A stretch of 64,000 bases of DNA from Brachionus manjavacas. Lineage: Eukaryota; Rotifera; Eurotatoria; Ploima; Brachionidae. The first letter of the stretch is position 1, and every line of letters starts with the position of its first letter. Where the stretch lies: assembly GCA_019054805.1 (NCBI GenBank), contig JAHQIY010000011.1:563001-627000 (forward strand). Reading direction: 5' to 3'. Shown in pieces: positions 1 to 10,565 of the stretch. A program made the position numbers and the translations under genes. Under the pieces are notes generated by a model. The model was given only the letters and a program-made list of their open reading frames with translations, had not been told where the DNA came from and searched no databases.

Positions 1-1118
1 GCTTTCTAATTAAAGGCGGGAATTTTTCTTTGCTAATTATTTCTTTTCCAGAACTTTTTGCATATTCAGCGACAAACTTTTTCCACTCTCTTTTCACATG
101 CGCAAATACACCTACATCCAATGGTTGTAGTAAATGTGATGTGTGTGCTGGAAGACAAAGAATATCAATGTCTTTATTTTTCGCAGGGTTGATTATATCA
201 ATGTTTATGTGTGAATTATGGCCATCAAGAACGAGAAGCTTGGGGCCTGTAATATTTTTTAGCGTGCTTAATAAAAATAGTTTCAAACCATTCTTTAAAT
301 TGTGGTTTTTCCATCCAGCCGCTAGGTGATGTTGTATAATGACAATTATCTGGTCCCCCAATGCTCCAAGAATGATATAGGTTAACTGCTTTGTATACAA
401 TCATTAAAGGAAAATAGTTTCCAGTAGCATCAATACACACCTGGTGAAAAAAAAGTTACAAAAAGACAACAAAAAGTTTTAAAAAACTTTTTAGATTTAC
501 TTGAACAGTGTACATTGTCTTGTCATTATTGACATTCAATGCAAAAACATTATTTTCTCCGCTTCGGCAAAAAAATTTTCTTTGACCCAGTGAACAACAA
601 AAGCCAGTTTCGTCTACATTAAAAATATTTTGGGGCTTATCTTGTAATTTTAGAATTTCAATTTTTGATTCCAAAAGATCGTAATAGTCATTAACAACAT
701 CTACTGTACTATTGCTCTATTTTTGCTAATATTTTGTGCTAGTCGAAAGCTCATTCTGTGTTTCCAGCGATATTTAAACCTAAAAAAATCAATTAAAAAT
801 ATATTTTAAACTAAAAATAATACATTTAAACATTAGTTAACGATTTAAATATTAGTTAAAACCATAGCCCCAATCAGCAAGCGTCTCAACCATACCTACA
901 AGTAACTCTTCTTCTTCTTCGGTAAAAGTAGTGGGCCTACCAGGCTTTAAATTTTGGACTTTTCCATATAAATGATTTACTATCGTTTGACGAGGAATAT
1001 TATAAATCGTTGATGCCTTAGTAGGATTTAATGATTGGTCCTCACAATATTTCAATGCTTTTTTAAAATCTTCTGTCGTATAACTTTTGGTAGTTACCGG
1101 TTTATAAATTCTCGGCAT
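1..1118 (-). mobile_element. pogo/Tigger-like DNA transposon: transposase remnant, cut by window edge
   Basis: Minus-strand remnant of a DNA transposase; its 3' end runs off the window at base 1. At 852-1118 an 88-residue N-terminal part has a psq/CENP-B-like helix-turn-helix (ATKSY-type start, then ALKYCEDQ, IPRQTIVNHL). Around 660-780 the linker reads RWKHRMSFRLAQNISKNRA. The DDE domain follows with NVDETGF (first Asp) at about 600, CIDATGNYFPLMIVY at 390-440 and LVLDGHNSHINIDI (second Asp) near 200-240, then a proline-rich HTSHLLQPLDVGVF stretch. A 60-bp intron fits at 441-500 (GTAAAT...CACCAG on the coding strand), joining YTVQ to VCIDATG. Between the HTH and the linker about 40 residues usual in this family are missing, and there is a frame change near 690, so it is probably dead. 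The family call rests on the HTH plus the DDE motifs; jerky-type domesticated genes look similar. Confidence 0.85.
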
Positions 1119-1620
1119 ATTTAAAGCTCTAAGAAAATCTTAATCGTATTTCACAAAAATAAAGAAAACTTTAAGTAAATATGATTAAAAAAAGCATAGC
1201 GTCACAAATCAAATTTTATACATGTACTTTTAAAAATTAGAAAATTTTAAATTTTGTCTCTTATTTTTTAATTTTTTTGTTTTATTTTTGTTTCCTTTTC
1301 TTTTTTTTGTTTATGGTCTAAAAATGTGAAAATTGGGGTAGATTTGGTGATTTATGGGGTGAAATGGTGTAACAAAATTTACCATTTAACCCCGTTTTTA
1401 ATATAATTAGCTAAATCTATGAAAAATTAGTTTTATGAATTTTTTTTTTCTGACTCCTGACCTTCTATTCTATTAAAAAAACTAAAATGGAGATAAGGGT
1501 TTTTGATCTGTTTTTGTTTTATTTGGCTAAATTCAAAGTGATACTTTGATCGAAAATCACAGAAATTTACCCAATTAGACGTTTTCGCTTAATATCTACT
1601 TGGCGACTTATTATATCTTA
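1119..1620. other. AT-rich spacer, nothing recognised
   Basis: About 500 bases of A/T-rich sequence. I see no coding signal, clear repeat or RNA structure. It may contain the 5' end of the minus-strand pogo element, but I could not find its terminal repeat. Confidence 0.5.
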
Positions 1621-2107
1621 AAACAGAGTATGTAACTAGATAGATCTTGAAGAGATCTACAAAAATAATATAGGTTTGAATAGGTTTGGGCCCTCGTTCA
1701 TGAGATATTTGAGCATCCCAAAGTTTCTCACTTAATTATCTTATAATATAATTACCCCTGTTTACTATAGATCTTTTAATCATCATTAATAAAATGATTT
1801 TCCTCTATTTTAAATCATTTTATTACATTTTATTTTTTTAAATTTTTTATTCTATCTTATTTAACTTTATTTTTTTTTATTTTTTTTTTTATCTGAAGGA
1901 GCTTTTGCTCGGTACAGAAAACAAATAAATAAAAATAAATTTAAAATGATGATTAAAAGATCTATAGTAAACAGGGGTAATTATATTATAAGATAATTAA
2001 GTGAGAAACTTTGGGATGCTCAAATATCTCATGAACGAGGGCCCAAACCTATTCAAACCTATATTATTTTTGTAGATCTCTTCAAGATCTATCTAGTTAC
2101 ATATTAT
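1621..2107. repeat. Large palindrome: two ~165-bp inverted arms around a LINE 3' tail
   Basis: The arm at about 1625-1790 (contains CTAGATAGATCTTGAAGAG and GGGCCCTCGTTCATGAGATA) recurs almost perfectly in reverse complement at about 1944-2107. The ~150-bp centre is a plus-strand LINE 3' tail: TTTTCCTCTATTTTAAATCA, a GAAGGAGCTTTTGCTCGGTAC hairpin motif, then (AAAT)n. The same tail follows the LINE at 2352-2900. Near identity of the arms suggests a recent inverted duplication or a foldback mobile element. Confidence 0.85.
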
Positions 2108-2900
2108 TAAGATATTGTCAATTAAAAAATGGGGTCTTAATCAAAACACACTAGGAAATTTATATAAATCTTTTGTCGGATCAATCTTAGACTATTCTTT
2201 TCCTTGCAAAGATTTATATAAATTTCCTAGTGTGTTTTGATTAAGACCCCATTTTTTAATTGACAATATCTTAATAATATTTAACCTTTTATTGCAGCGT
2301 TCTTTGATTTCGTCTACCAGTACATAAAAGTTTAACTTAGAATCAAATTTAATGGTCGGATCAATCTTAGACTATTCTTTTCCTTGCTTGAATTCATTTT
2401 CAGAAAATTATATCAAAAAACTACAAGCAATTCAGAAAACAGAAGTCAGATCTATTCTTGAGTTAAAATATCATACTCCCTCCAACATCTCGCATCATGA
2501 AGCTTTAAATAAACTTAAATTACTAACAGTCTCAAATCGGCTTTTTGAGTTGAGTGAGAGATATGTTGGGACAGGACTAAGTCATTCTATTCCATTTGTT
2601 GAAAGACTGGTGAAAGAATACAAAGAAGGTTTCGAATCAAGATTTATTGAATACCCAACTTCATTGTGTAATTGCTCCCTTACAATTTCTTCTTTTTTCC
2701 CTGAACAATCAATTTTTTAAAAATATGTATCCTTTAACTCTCTAGTTCAATTTCCTTAATTTTCCTCTATTTTAAATCATTTTATTACATTTTTTTTTAA
2801 AATTTTTATTCTATCTTATTTAACTTTATTTTATTTTGATTTTTTTTTTTAATCTGAAGGAGCTTTTGCTCCGTACAGAAAACAAATAAATAAATAAATG
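2103..2900 (+). mobile_element. LINE 3' fragment with internal inverted duplication
   Basis: The C-terminal part of a non-LTR reverse-transcriptase polyprotein is present in three pieces. 2108-2209 reads forward as NIIKILSIKKWGLNQNTLGN, then YKSFVGSILDYSFPC. 2210-2350 reads on the minus strand as DEIKERCNKRLNII, then the same KILSIKKWGLNQNTLGNLYK. 2353-2720 is forward again from GSILDYSFPCLNSFSENYI to the stop. The inverted arms are 2103-2176 and 2210-2283. The 3'UTR has the GAAGGAGCTTTTGCTCCGTAC hairpin and ends in AAATAAATAAATAAAT near 2900. The protein matches the fragment at 37.5-38.3 kb (shared KLKLLTVSNRLFELSERY). Twin-primed reverse transcription commonly inverts LINE 5' parts; this two-fold version is less usual. 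Confidence 0.85.
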
Positions 2901-3010
2901 TTTTTATTTTTTGATTTAATTTTACTTAACTTAATTTTTATTTTTTATTTTTATTCTGAAGGAGCTTTAGCTCAGTACAGTTAACAAATAAATAAATAAT
3001 AAATAAATAA
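2901..3010 (+). repeat. Second LINE 3'-tail copy
   Basis: A T-rich lead, the hairpin motif GAAGGAGCTTTAGCTCAGTAC and a tail of AAATAAATAAATAATAAAT. It repeats the end of the preceding LINE without any coding sequence, so it is a very short truncated insertion or a SINE-like unit using the same 3' end. Confidence 0.7.
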
Positions 3011-4530
3011 AATAATTTTTTCAATAAATGAAGATAAAACTAAAAAAATAAATTATAAAATTATAAAAATAGCCTTCACCGCTTTTTTTTTTTGGTGTAG
3101 TTTGTAGGCATTTAAAAGATACCTCGCTTTCTTTTAAGAAATCACGTTGATTGGTATATATTTAAGAAATAAACTTGATAAAAAAATTCAAATTAAAAAA
3201 TCATTTCTTGACCTTTTAACGGTTCATTAAAATACAATAAAAATTCTCAACTTGATATCTGTGTAAATTTTTTTTACTATTATATGAACAATACCAATAA
3301 GTGTTTCATTACTCAAAATTTTTTAATAAAAAAACAGAATTCTTTTTAAATATCTATAAGATATTTTAATTCTAAAAATTGATCTTTCAAAAATTAAAAA
3401 CTTAATTAATAAAAAAGAGACTTAAAAAAAATCTTTTTTTTTGTTAAGTCTCGTATTTTTGAAAGATTTTGAAAGGGATTTAAGCCAAGAAATAAATAAG
3501 ACTATTTAATTTAGTTAAAAGTTTATTTAAAGGAATCCGGATTTATAACAATAAAGAAGTGGTTTTAATAGTAGTTAGAACATATATTCCCAACTTCAGT
3601 TAATCGTAGAACGTGCAGCTCAGCAAATATAGAGACATTTCAAGACTTGGGTCTTAACAGTTTTATTAAAGATTTAAAAATTAGATTTTAAAATGCCTTG
3701 AGAAAAATATCTAAAAAATAAATTTAAAAAATTCAATTTTTTTTATTTTAATTAAATAAAATTATATAACTAATCCTAAGCTAAAAAAATCTGGAAATGA
3801 TTCTTTTAATTTGAATATCTATCTTTTAAAATTTTTATAAAATTCGATAAAAAAAACTAAAGTAATTTTTCAACTGCATTATTGTAACTTTAGATTGTAA
3901 AATTTCTTTGATAATTGCGTTGAACCTTGCAAACTTACCTATTGGGTTCTAGTGAAAAATGATTGAGATAATAAGTTAATTAAAATTTTTCAAATTTTTT
4001 TTGTAAATAGATAAAATTCAACTCTGGATAATGTCAAAACTCTTAATTTAATATTTTAATATTTAATAGTATTTTGATTTCTAAAATTATAACAATAAGA
4101 ATTAATGGAAATTAAATAAGCTTAAAAAGCAATTTTTGGCATGGATTAAAATCTGAAAAAAAAATCATTTTGTATAAGCTTATTTATTTTTTAATATTTT
4201 CGTTCTATGAGACTATATGATAAATTAAAAAAAAAGCAGACTAACAGTCGAAACTATCTTATATGTTGATAATTAAAAGTTTTGTTTTTAATTTTCTTTA
4301 TAAGCTAAGTAGTTAAAGTGAAAATTAAATTGAAAAAAATTTGGTTGTTACCGGACCTTAGGTACTGGGCTTATGGCAATTTATACACCAGACCCACGGG
4401 ATAATTAACAAGGATTAACGGTAGGTCTTACTATTACCCATAGTTTTAAAATCAAATTCTTTGTCAACAACCAAAAATTACAAGTGTCATCAACAAATAG
4501 CAATAGCAGCTCGGAAAAAAAAGTGCAATT
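3011..4530. other. AT-rich intergenic DNA, nothing recognised
   Basis: About 1.5 kb of A/T-rich sequence with only short open frames. A slightly less A/T-rich patch at 4350-4450 (ACCGGACCTTAGGTACTGGG) may belong to the MULE-like remnant that follows, but I cannot assign it. Confidence 0.4.
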
Positions 4531-4544
4531 TCGACACAGGAGGA

Positions 4545-4827
4545 ATGGACGTTCCAATTCAATCGAACCGTAAAAAAGGCAGACCGTTAAAGACTGCTAG
4601 CGCACTGAAAAAACAACCGAATGAAACAAGCTTTTAACGCTGTTCCAAAAGGCATCGAGTCTAGTGATTCTGACGTTGAAGAAGAGGAACCAGTTTCAAA
4701 AAGAGCAAGATTGGAGGCAAACAATGAAGAAGTAATTGTCAAACAAACAAAATTGTGTGATCAATGTGGCGCGCAAATGAAGAAAAAACGCTACTGGGCT
4801 TTTCCAAACAAATGTGGGAAAAATTAA
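4545..4827 (+). pseudogene. MULE-like transposase C-terminal remnant (tentative)
   Basis: 4545-4617 reads MDVPIQSNRKKGRPLKTASA followed by LKKQPNE. 4621-4827 reads a 68-residue frame with an acidic stretch (SSDSDVEEEEP), a basic KRARLE and a CDQCGAQMKKKRYWAFPNKC segment with three cysteines. Basic K(R)GRP tails like this are common after the SWIM zinc finger of MULE-type transposases in invertebrate genomes (recalled, not checked). The two pieces are in different frames, and no DDE or SWIM domain is visible upstream. It could instead be a small host zinc-finger gene. Confidence 0.35.
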
Positions 4828-5194
4828 AAAATTTAGTGTCACAAGTAAAAAGAAGTTGTCTTTTTAATCAAATTGGTGTCAAACAATAAATAAAGTGTTT
4901 TTTTATATTTTTATGTAATTTTTTATTTTTTGTGGTTAAAAAATTGGGGGAAAAACTTAAAAATTTGGGGTATTCTATTTAATTTTTGTGGTATTCGAAC
5001 TAAATTTCTCTTAAAAAAATGTTGCTTTTATTTAGCTGGCAAAAGAAGAACAATTATTTAATTTTCAAATTAAAATAAATGCTTTAATTAAGCAATTTTC
5101 AATTTTTTTATTTTAAAATAAACAATTTTTTATTAATTAATTAAAAAATTTGTAGCTAACAAAGCAAAGCCTAAAAAAAGAATCAAAATTAACT

Positions 5195-5980
5195 TTAGTG
5201 ACAATGTTCATTTAGATCGACTGCAGTAATGCGCTTGAGTCCGAACAAAAAGTAGCCAAGGCCAGCTCCCAGAACTACACTAAGGCACAGCCAACTGTTG
5301 TAGGTCATGAACACCAACATTAATAAATAGCTCACAGTTATCTGCAGCATGTGCATGAACGACTGTATTATGTGGCCTTTACTCAGCAACTTGGAACTAA
5401 ACAAAAATTTAATTAATTAAAGTTCTTGGAAAATTGCCTGGTCACCTATAGCTTTTAATTTCGGGATCTTGTTGATTTATCCTTACCGCTACCCCTTGAT
5501 TATTATTTTCTATTAAATTTTGATTTTCGCTTTAAATCAGCAGCTTTTAGCCAAGAGCACAATCAGCATAGTTAAGTTACCTGATGGCTTTGCTTTGTGG
5601 TGCATTAGCCTCTCTTCTGCTGGCTATTTCTGCGCGTAGCATGCCCTCACGAAGCAGCTTAAGGCCTTCGTACAAAGCGGCCATCACGAACAAAATCAGA
5701 CACGAAACAATGAACAGGGACACCGAGTCAGTTGTTTTCCAAAAGTCGAACAGTATCACCTCATCATAGCCGCCATGGAATGTCATCTACACACAGAAAA
5801 TGAAAAGACTTGGCTAAACAATTTTATTAAGTTTACAATCATGCCATCGTGTAGTGAGTGACTGGACTCGTGAGCCATGTGAGCAGAATGGTCGACTGCT
5901 TCGTGCTTGGAACATTTGGTCGTTGTGGCAATCACATTTTTGACGATCTCAGCGCCTTTTTGCATCAAGTCATCGGCCAT
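5195..5980 (-). CDS. SLC31A1: CTR1-type high-affinity copper transporter (3 exons)
   Basis: Trimeric plasma-membrane Cu(I) importer of the CTR family. Coding exons on the minus strand are 5837-5980, 5581-5786 and 5195-5396, with GT-AG introns of 50 bp (5787-5836) and 184 bp (5397-5580). The joined length is 552 bases, 183 residues, close to the usual ~190. The N-terminal ectodomain is rich in His and Met (HSAHMAHESSHSLHDGM), as expected for copper capture. It is followed by MTFHGGYDEVILF, the conserved entry to TM1. TM2 carries the MxxxM pore motif (SYLLMLVFMTYNSW), TM3 the GxxxG packing motif (GAGLGYFLFG), and the protein ends in the family's HCH metal motif (DLNEHCH). The first ATG follows a splice-acceptor-like TTTTTTGTGTAG by only 3 bases. 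All family hallmarks are intact and the gene looks functional. A paralogous CTR2 is less likely because of the His-rich ectodomain and the HCH end. Confidence 0.95.
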
Positions 5981-5995
5981 TTTCTACACAAAAAA
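5981..5995 (-). promoter_or_regulatory. Splice acceptor 3 bases before the CTR1 start codon
   Basis: On the coding strand TTTTTTGTGTAG is followed directly by AAAATGG, so the acceptor AG ends at 5984 and ATG starts at 5980. A pyrimidine-rich lead precedes it. This implies either a spliced leader added in trans or an upstream noncoding exon. Confidence 0.6.
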
Positions 5996-5999
5996 TAGA

Positions 6000-6900
6000 A
6001 TAAAATTTCAAAAATAATTTTTTTTTCTCAAAAATAAATATTGCAAAAATTAATATTTTTAAAAAGAAATAACAATTTTAAGTTTCGTTTCTATTTTAAA
6101 TTTTGTTGTTGTTTTTAAGCAACAATCACATGATTTAGAGCTATCAGATTTTTTAATGATGCTGTTCGCATCCAAGTTCATATTTGACGAAGTCACATTA
6201 TCATTTGGGGGTTTGAGTTTTTGTTTAACATTAAAAAATGATTAATAAAAGTTAATAAGCATTTTTAAGTTAGTGAAAACAAATTTTTTTTCGCTTTGAC
6301 ATTTGAATTAAGTAATTTAGATTGGCGTCTAATTTAAAATATGCACACGGATGAAATTTCAACATGCTACACCTTTATCAATTTTAGATGGTTGATTGTT
6401 TCGCTTCGAAATTGAGAATAACTTTTAGGTATCTTGATAAAATAGAATTTACTTAAAAATGTTATGTCTGTTTGTATTTTCAGTGGCATTTGGGTTTAAA
6501 TTTCAAATTTTGTGTTTAAAATTTTGAAAAATGATATAGAAAATATAAGAAAAAAATGTTATTTTATTTTTATTTGTATTATACAACTGATACTAGTAAA
6601 AATAGGCGCTTTTTATTGAAAAAAGGGTTCTAAATTTTTCGATAAAAAAGGCTCGAACTTGATGAATAAAATGATCGTTTGTTTCCCCTTTTAATCTGTG
6701 ACACAAAAATTTTTGTTTCGTTTTTGTTAATAATAAAAAAGGAGGAATATGATTAATTTAAAAACATTAAAAGATGAATTGAAATTTTTTCATGCTTTTG
6801 TAATTTTGTTTGGAAAAAAATTAAAAACTTATTGAAAATTATTTTTTAATTTTAGTTGTATAAAATTTAAAAAAAATCCAATTTAATAAAAATCATTGTT
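6000..6900. other. AT-rich intergenic DNA, nothing recognised
   Basis: About 900 bases without convincing coding frames or structured repeats. It may hold CTR1 upstream control sequences, but no motif stands out. Confidence 0.4.
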
Positions 6901-6904
6901 AATA

Positions 6905-7475
6905 ATAATTTATTTATTTTTAATAATAATAATATAATAATAATAATATAAATAGCTATGATGTGGATTTACCACATGAAATGAGGTTTAAAGCTCACTG
7001 TAATAGCTTTCTAAATTTAGTTTGTCAAGTTTGTTTTTGAAACTATTAATATCTTTTGAATCTACAATATCTCTTGGTTGACGGTTCCAAAATGTTGACA
7101 CTCTGTTTATAAAAAAGTTGTGACGTTGATCGCAATTTTTAACCAGTTGTCTTTCTACTACAAATTCATGTGATCTCAATTGTGGTGCTATTGAATCTGA
7201 CCCCATATTTTTAAATACAACTTTATTAAACCAGTTCACTTCATCAAAACCTTTGACAATTTTAAACATTTGGATTAGATCACCACGCAATCTTCTAGTT
7301 TCTAATGTTGTTAAATTAAGCTCTTTTAATCTATCCATGTATTCTAACCGATTAATAATTGGTATAAGCTTTGTAGCTCGTCTTTGTACCGACTCGAGCG
7401 CATTTATATCTTTCTTCCAGTGTGGTCTCCAGAGTACTACACCATACTCAAGGTGAGGACGTACAAAGGTATTTT
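6905..7475 (-). mobile_element. 5'-truncated LINE (CR1/Rex-like), C-terminal end
   Basis: The minus strand reads PHLEYGVVLWRPHWKKDINA (about 7400-7460), QRRATKLIP, then RLKELNLTTLETRRLRGDLI and NFFINRVSTFWNRQPRDIVD to the stop near 6988. This is the standard thumb and C-terminal signature of CR1/L2/Rex-type reverse transcriptases. The 3' end is followed by a TAA/TAATAT-type simple repeat (6905-6955). The 5' end is truncated near 7475 inside the RT. It resembles the fragment at 39.25-39.66 kb. Confidence 0.85.
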
Positions 7476-7784
7476 ATTTTACTGGTATTTTATCTGAAAT
7501 TTACTGATCGTTTATTATTTATTTATTTACTTTTCATTTTTTTATCATTTAATTTCATTGTCTGGATCTGAAACAATAAAAAATCATATATTATTTTGAT
7601 TCATTTCAAAATTTCGTTTTGAACAACTATAAGAGGTTATAATATTTTAGTGAATTTAGTGATATTTTTTTGTCACTAAGTTTTAAATTTTAAAATATAA
7701 AAAGACATATTGCTTTGTGTACCTAAATTTTTACACATCTAAAATCCATACTCCTTTCGACCTTTTTTAAAATCTTTAAATCAT

Positions 7785-8096
7785 CAAAAATAAAAAAAGT
7801 CGAGAAAATAAAAGAAAAAATTTTATGATGGCATAAATGTTCCATTACAGTATCTTTGTTGTTTATTTGGCTATGCTTAGCATGAGTCCAAAGACTTGCT
7901 TAAAAAGAATAATTAGTTTGTTAAATATTTTTTCAAATCTTCCAAACCTGCAATTGTTAGAGATAGAGCAAAAAAAAGAATAGAAGCCGTGAGAGTAGAA
8001 AAGAGAATGCTGATAAATTTTAATTTTGATTTTTGTCCCAAATTGTCGTGGTAGACAGAAATTGTGGAAAAAAATATGGCAATAAGTGAGATTGAT
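7785..8096 (-). pseudogene. Partial duplicate of the three-TM protein gene at 28.9 kb
   Basis: Nearly the same sequence occurs at about 28770-29035. The copy keeps the 3' part of exon 2, the stop (KKYLTN end) and the downstream flank, with a few substitutions and a small insertion (AGCATG near 7877). It reads about 58 residues from ISVYHDNLGQKSKLKF to the stop and lacks the N-terminal TM, the start and the first intron. Upstream of the match (beyond 8096) the sequence is unrelated. It is a truncated copy and probably nonfunctional, unless unseen upstream exons supply a start. Confidence 0.75.
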
Positions 8097-8504
8097 TATT
8101 CGGTCGAACTGGTGGTTAGATTCATATTTATTTAAATCAAAATATTAAAAAATTGAAGAAAATATACACAAATAATTATTAGTGTTGAATACGGTCAAGA
8201 CAAACCGATCCATTACAAGGACGGTTTTTTTCTGTCATTTGGCCAGTCAGTCAGATGGTCTATTTTTTAGACCGCCAAAATAAACGGTCTAAAAAATACG
8301 GCTAAGTTTTTTGGGGTTAGCCACTTTAATTAATATTTTTTTCGAAAAAATGTTTTTAATTTTAAAAAAATAGCTTATTAAACTGATAAAAAAAGGAAAA
8401 AGAAATTTCTTAATTTATTTTAGAAAAGTTTTTATGATTTTTTTAATTCCGGTAATTTTACTTAAAATCGCAAAAGTGAAAAACAGTAAATTTGCCGGAA
8501 TTTA

Positions 8505-9225
8505 ACGGGTTTTAGAAAATTTCGTAAAAACCAAAAGGGCCAAAAAAATCCAAATTTTTGCAATTTTTTAACTTTTTTAACAAACAATAAACAGCTTCGA
8601 TATTTTATACAGACTAAGATTAAGAATGATGTCGGCGAAACGTTAAGTTATTATGAGAAAAAATATTCAGTAGAAATGGATGAAATTAAAAACAAATTTT
8701 TATTTATTTATAGGTTAAATATAAAATAAATTTTATTAGAGGATGTGCTGAAATTAGTGCCGGCGCATTCAACTTTTAAAGAAGCTTGGAAAAAAGCTGC
8801 GGGCAGCTTTAAAAATAATAAAAAGAAATTATGTAAATAGGGCTTTAAGAGAATCTGAAAAATCACTAACAGTTGCAAAATGAAGTATAAATATAAATCA
8901 TCTGAATAAGGTTGAAATTTAAATTAAAGTTTTTGGCTTTTTAAATATTAACTTTGTTAAATTAGGTAATTGAAATTGTAATTGAGAAAAATAGCGACTG
9001 GTCAAATTACTAAAATATATGTATCTAATAATTTCAATATTAAAAAAACTTAATTTAAATTTTTCTTTTTTTTACTATTTTTCACTAAAATCAATAAAAA
9101 TTTACGAAAATTTGCGTACAAAAATACAAATTTTTTTATTAATTTTGAAAAAAAACTAAAAAAAGTGAAAAATTGCAAAAATTTGGATTTTTTTGGCCCT
9201 TTTGGTTTTTACGAAATTACGAAGA
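8505..9225 (+). mobile_element. Nonautonomous TIR element with FKEAW-motif coding remnant
   Basis: Inverted arms at about 8513-8580 and 9155-9222 share AAAATTTCGTAAAAACCAAA and GGGCCAAAAAAATCCAAATT. Inside, at about 8740-8830, the plus strand reads EDVLKLVPAHSTFKEAWKKA then AGSFKNNKKK. The same motif appears, as VPKNSTFKEAWEKAANSFK, in the TIR element at 61.3-62.9 kb. The arms are not at clean ends with an obvious target duplication. No DDE transposase domain is visible. Confidence 0.6.
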
Positions 9226-10540
9226 ACTGTAAGCAAACGGTTCATCAGCAGCGATCAACATCAACAATCACCACATCAAATATCAACATCATACGAACCA
9301 TCATCACACCAATAACACCTATAATGGCAACCAAATTCGAATTTTAACATAAACAAAGGACAATGAAATCAACAAACTTGTATGATTTGTAAAAAAAAAA
9401 GTCTTTTAAAATACCAACGGTCACGATATCAATGACCAACATCAATGACCAAAAACACTTCCGAAAGCATCTAAATTTTTAATTTCTTTAAAAATTCTTA
9501 TAAAAAATTTATTAATTTTTGTTTAAAAATTTTCCTTTATATATTTAAAGTCAATTTTTAAAAGTAAAAAATAAATTTATATTAATTCATCAAATAAATT
9601 ATCAAAAATTAGTAATTCATTAGTTTATTTATTTAATTAAATTAAAATGTGACCTACGGTCTGCTGCTTGAAAAAAGAGCACTTTCCTTTCAGCATAAAA
9701 AATAATTTGTAAAATTTCAATTAATTAGTTCTTTTCAGCAATTAAATTTGTATCTTTATGTTTTCACTGGTCAAAAATATCATTTTTCTAATGTTTACCA
9801 GGCTTAATTTTTATCTTTTTTTTTAAATCTGGGGTTGTCTTGGATATTACTCGTCATGTACAAAGCGGTGTGTTCGAGTTGGTTCTACCAAAAGAAGCTG
9901 AGTTGTCATGGAGGCAGATAGCTAATAATACTTGGAATTTGCTTTCCATACTTATTTAGCTCAAAACATGATAATATTTTGAAGATAAACATACCAATCG
10001 AAAGCTTAACAACTCGAATTAAAAAAAGCCTGTTAAAAGTCAAAATCATGAGTGTAATAGAGTTAAAAGTTTCAAGTTTTTTTCAAAAATTTTATTCAAA
10101 TTATAAAATGATTAATTATAAATTTCAAAATTAAATTAACTTTTAAAAGCCTTTTTTTATGCACATCAATTTTTTTTTAAAATAATAAAAAAAAATAATC
10201 TTTTGAAAGCCGAGTTTAAGAGATATGAAAACGAAGGTTGTCAAAGTGAAGAAAGGTCTGTTATACGGCAAGAATTTAGAGATTTTCCAGCTAATATTAT
10301 AGAAATTTTGATAAAACCCTGAGGCAGAGAGAATGGAGCTTATATTTATTATTTTTAATTAAAAATCAAATTTGTATTTTTGTATCATATTTTTATATTT
10401 TTGTATAAATTAAATTTTTTTGTCACATAGAAATAAAGCTCAAAAAAATTCTAAGTTTCTATATAGAAAAGCAAGTAAAAGCTACATATTATATAATATG
10501 TATCTATAAAGCCAGTCTATATTATCATTTTCTATATTTT
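9226..10540. other. Mostly AT-rich; two unassigned short open stretches
   Basis: 9235-9350 is CA-rich low-complexity DNA. 9834-9957 reads LDITRHVQSGVFELVLPKEA then ELSWRQIANNTWNLLSILI, and 10205-10322 reads AEFKRYENEGCQSEERSVIR then QEFRDFPANIIEILIKP, ending in TGA. Base composition is richer here than around, which is suggestive of exon or transposon remnants, but I recognise no family and no start. Confidence 0.3.
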
Positions 10541-10543
10541 GAT

Positions 10544-10565
10544 ATAGTGCCGATTAAACCAATTA
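10544..10565. repeat. 22-bp target site duplication, left copy
   Basis: ATAGTGCCGATTAAACCAAT plus TA occurs here and again at 11571-11592, exactly flanking the LINE between them. Long duplications of this kind are typical of target-primed reverse transcription. Confidence 0.9.

Noticed and set aside
6900-6960. Regular TAA/TAATAT repeats as a possible CRISPR or satellite
   Set aside because: Simple-sequence tail of a LINE; no spacer structure.
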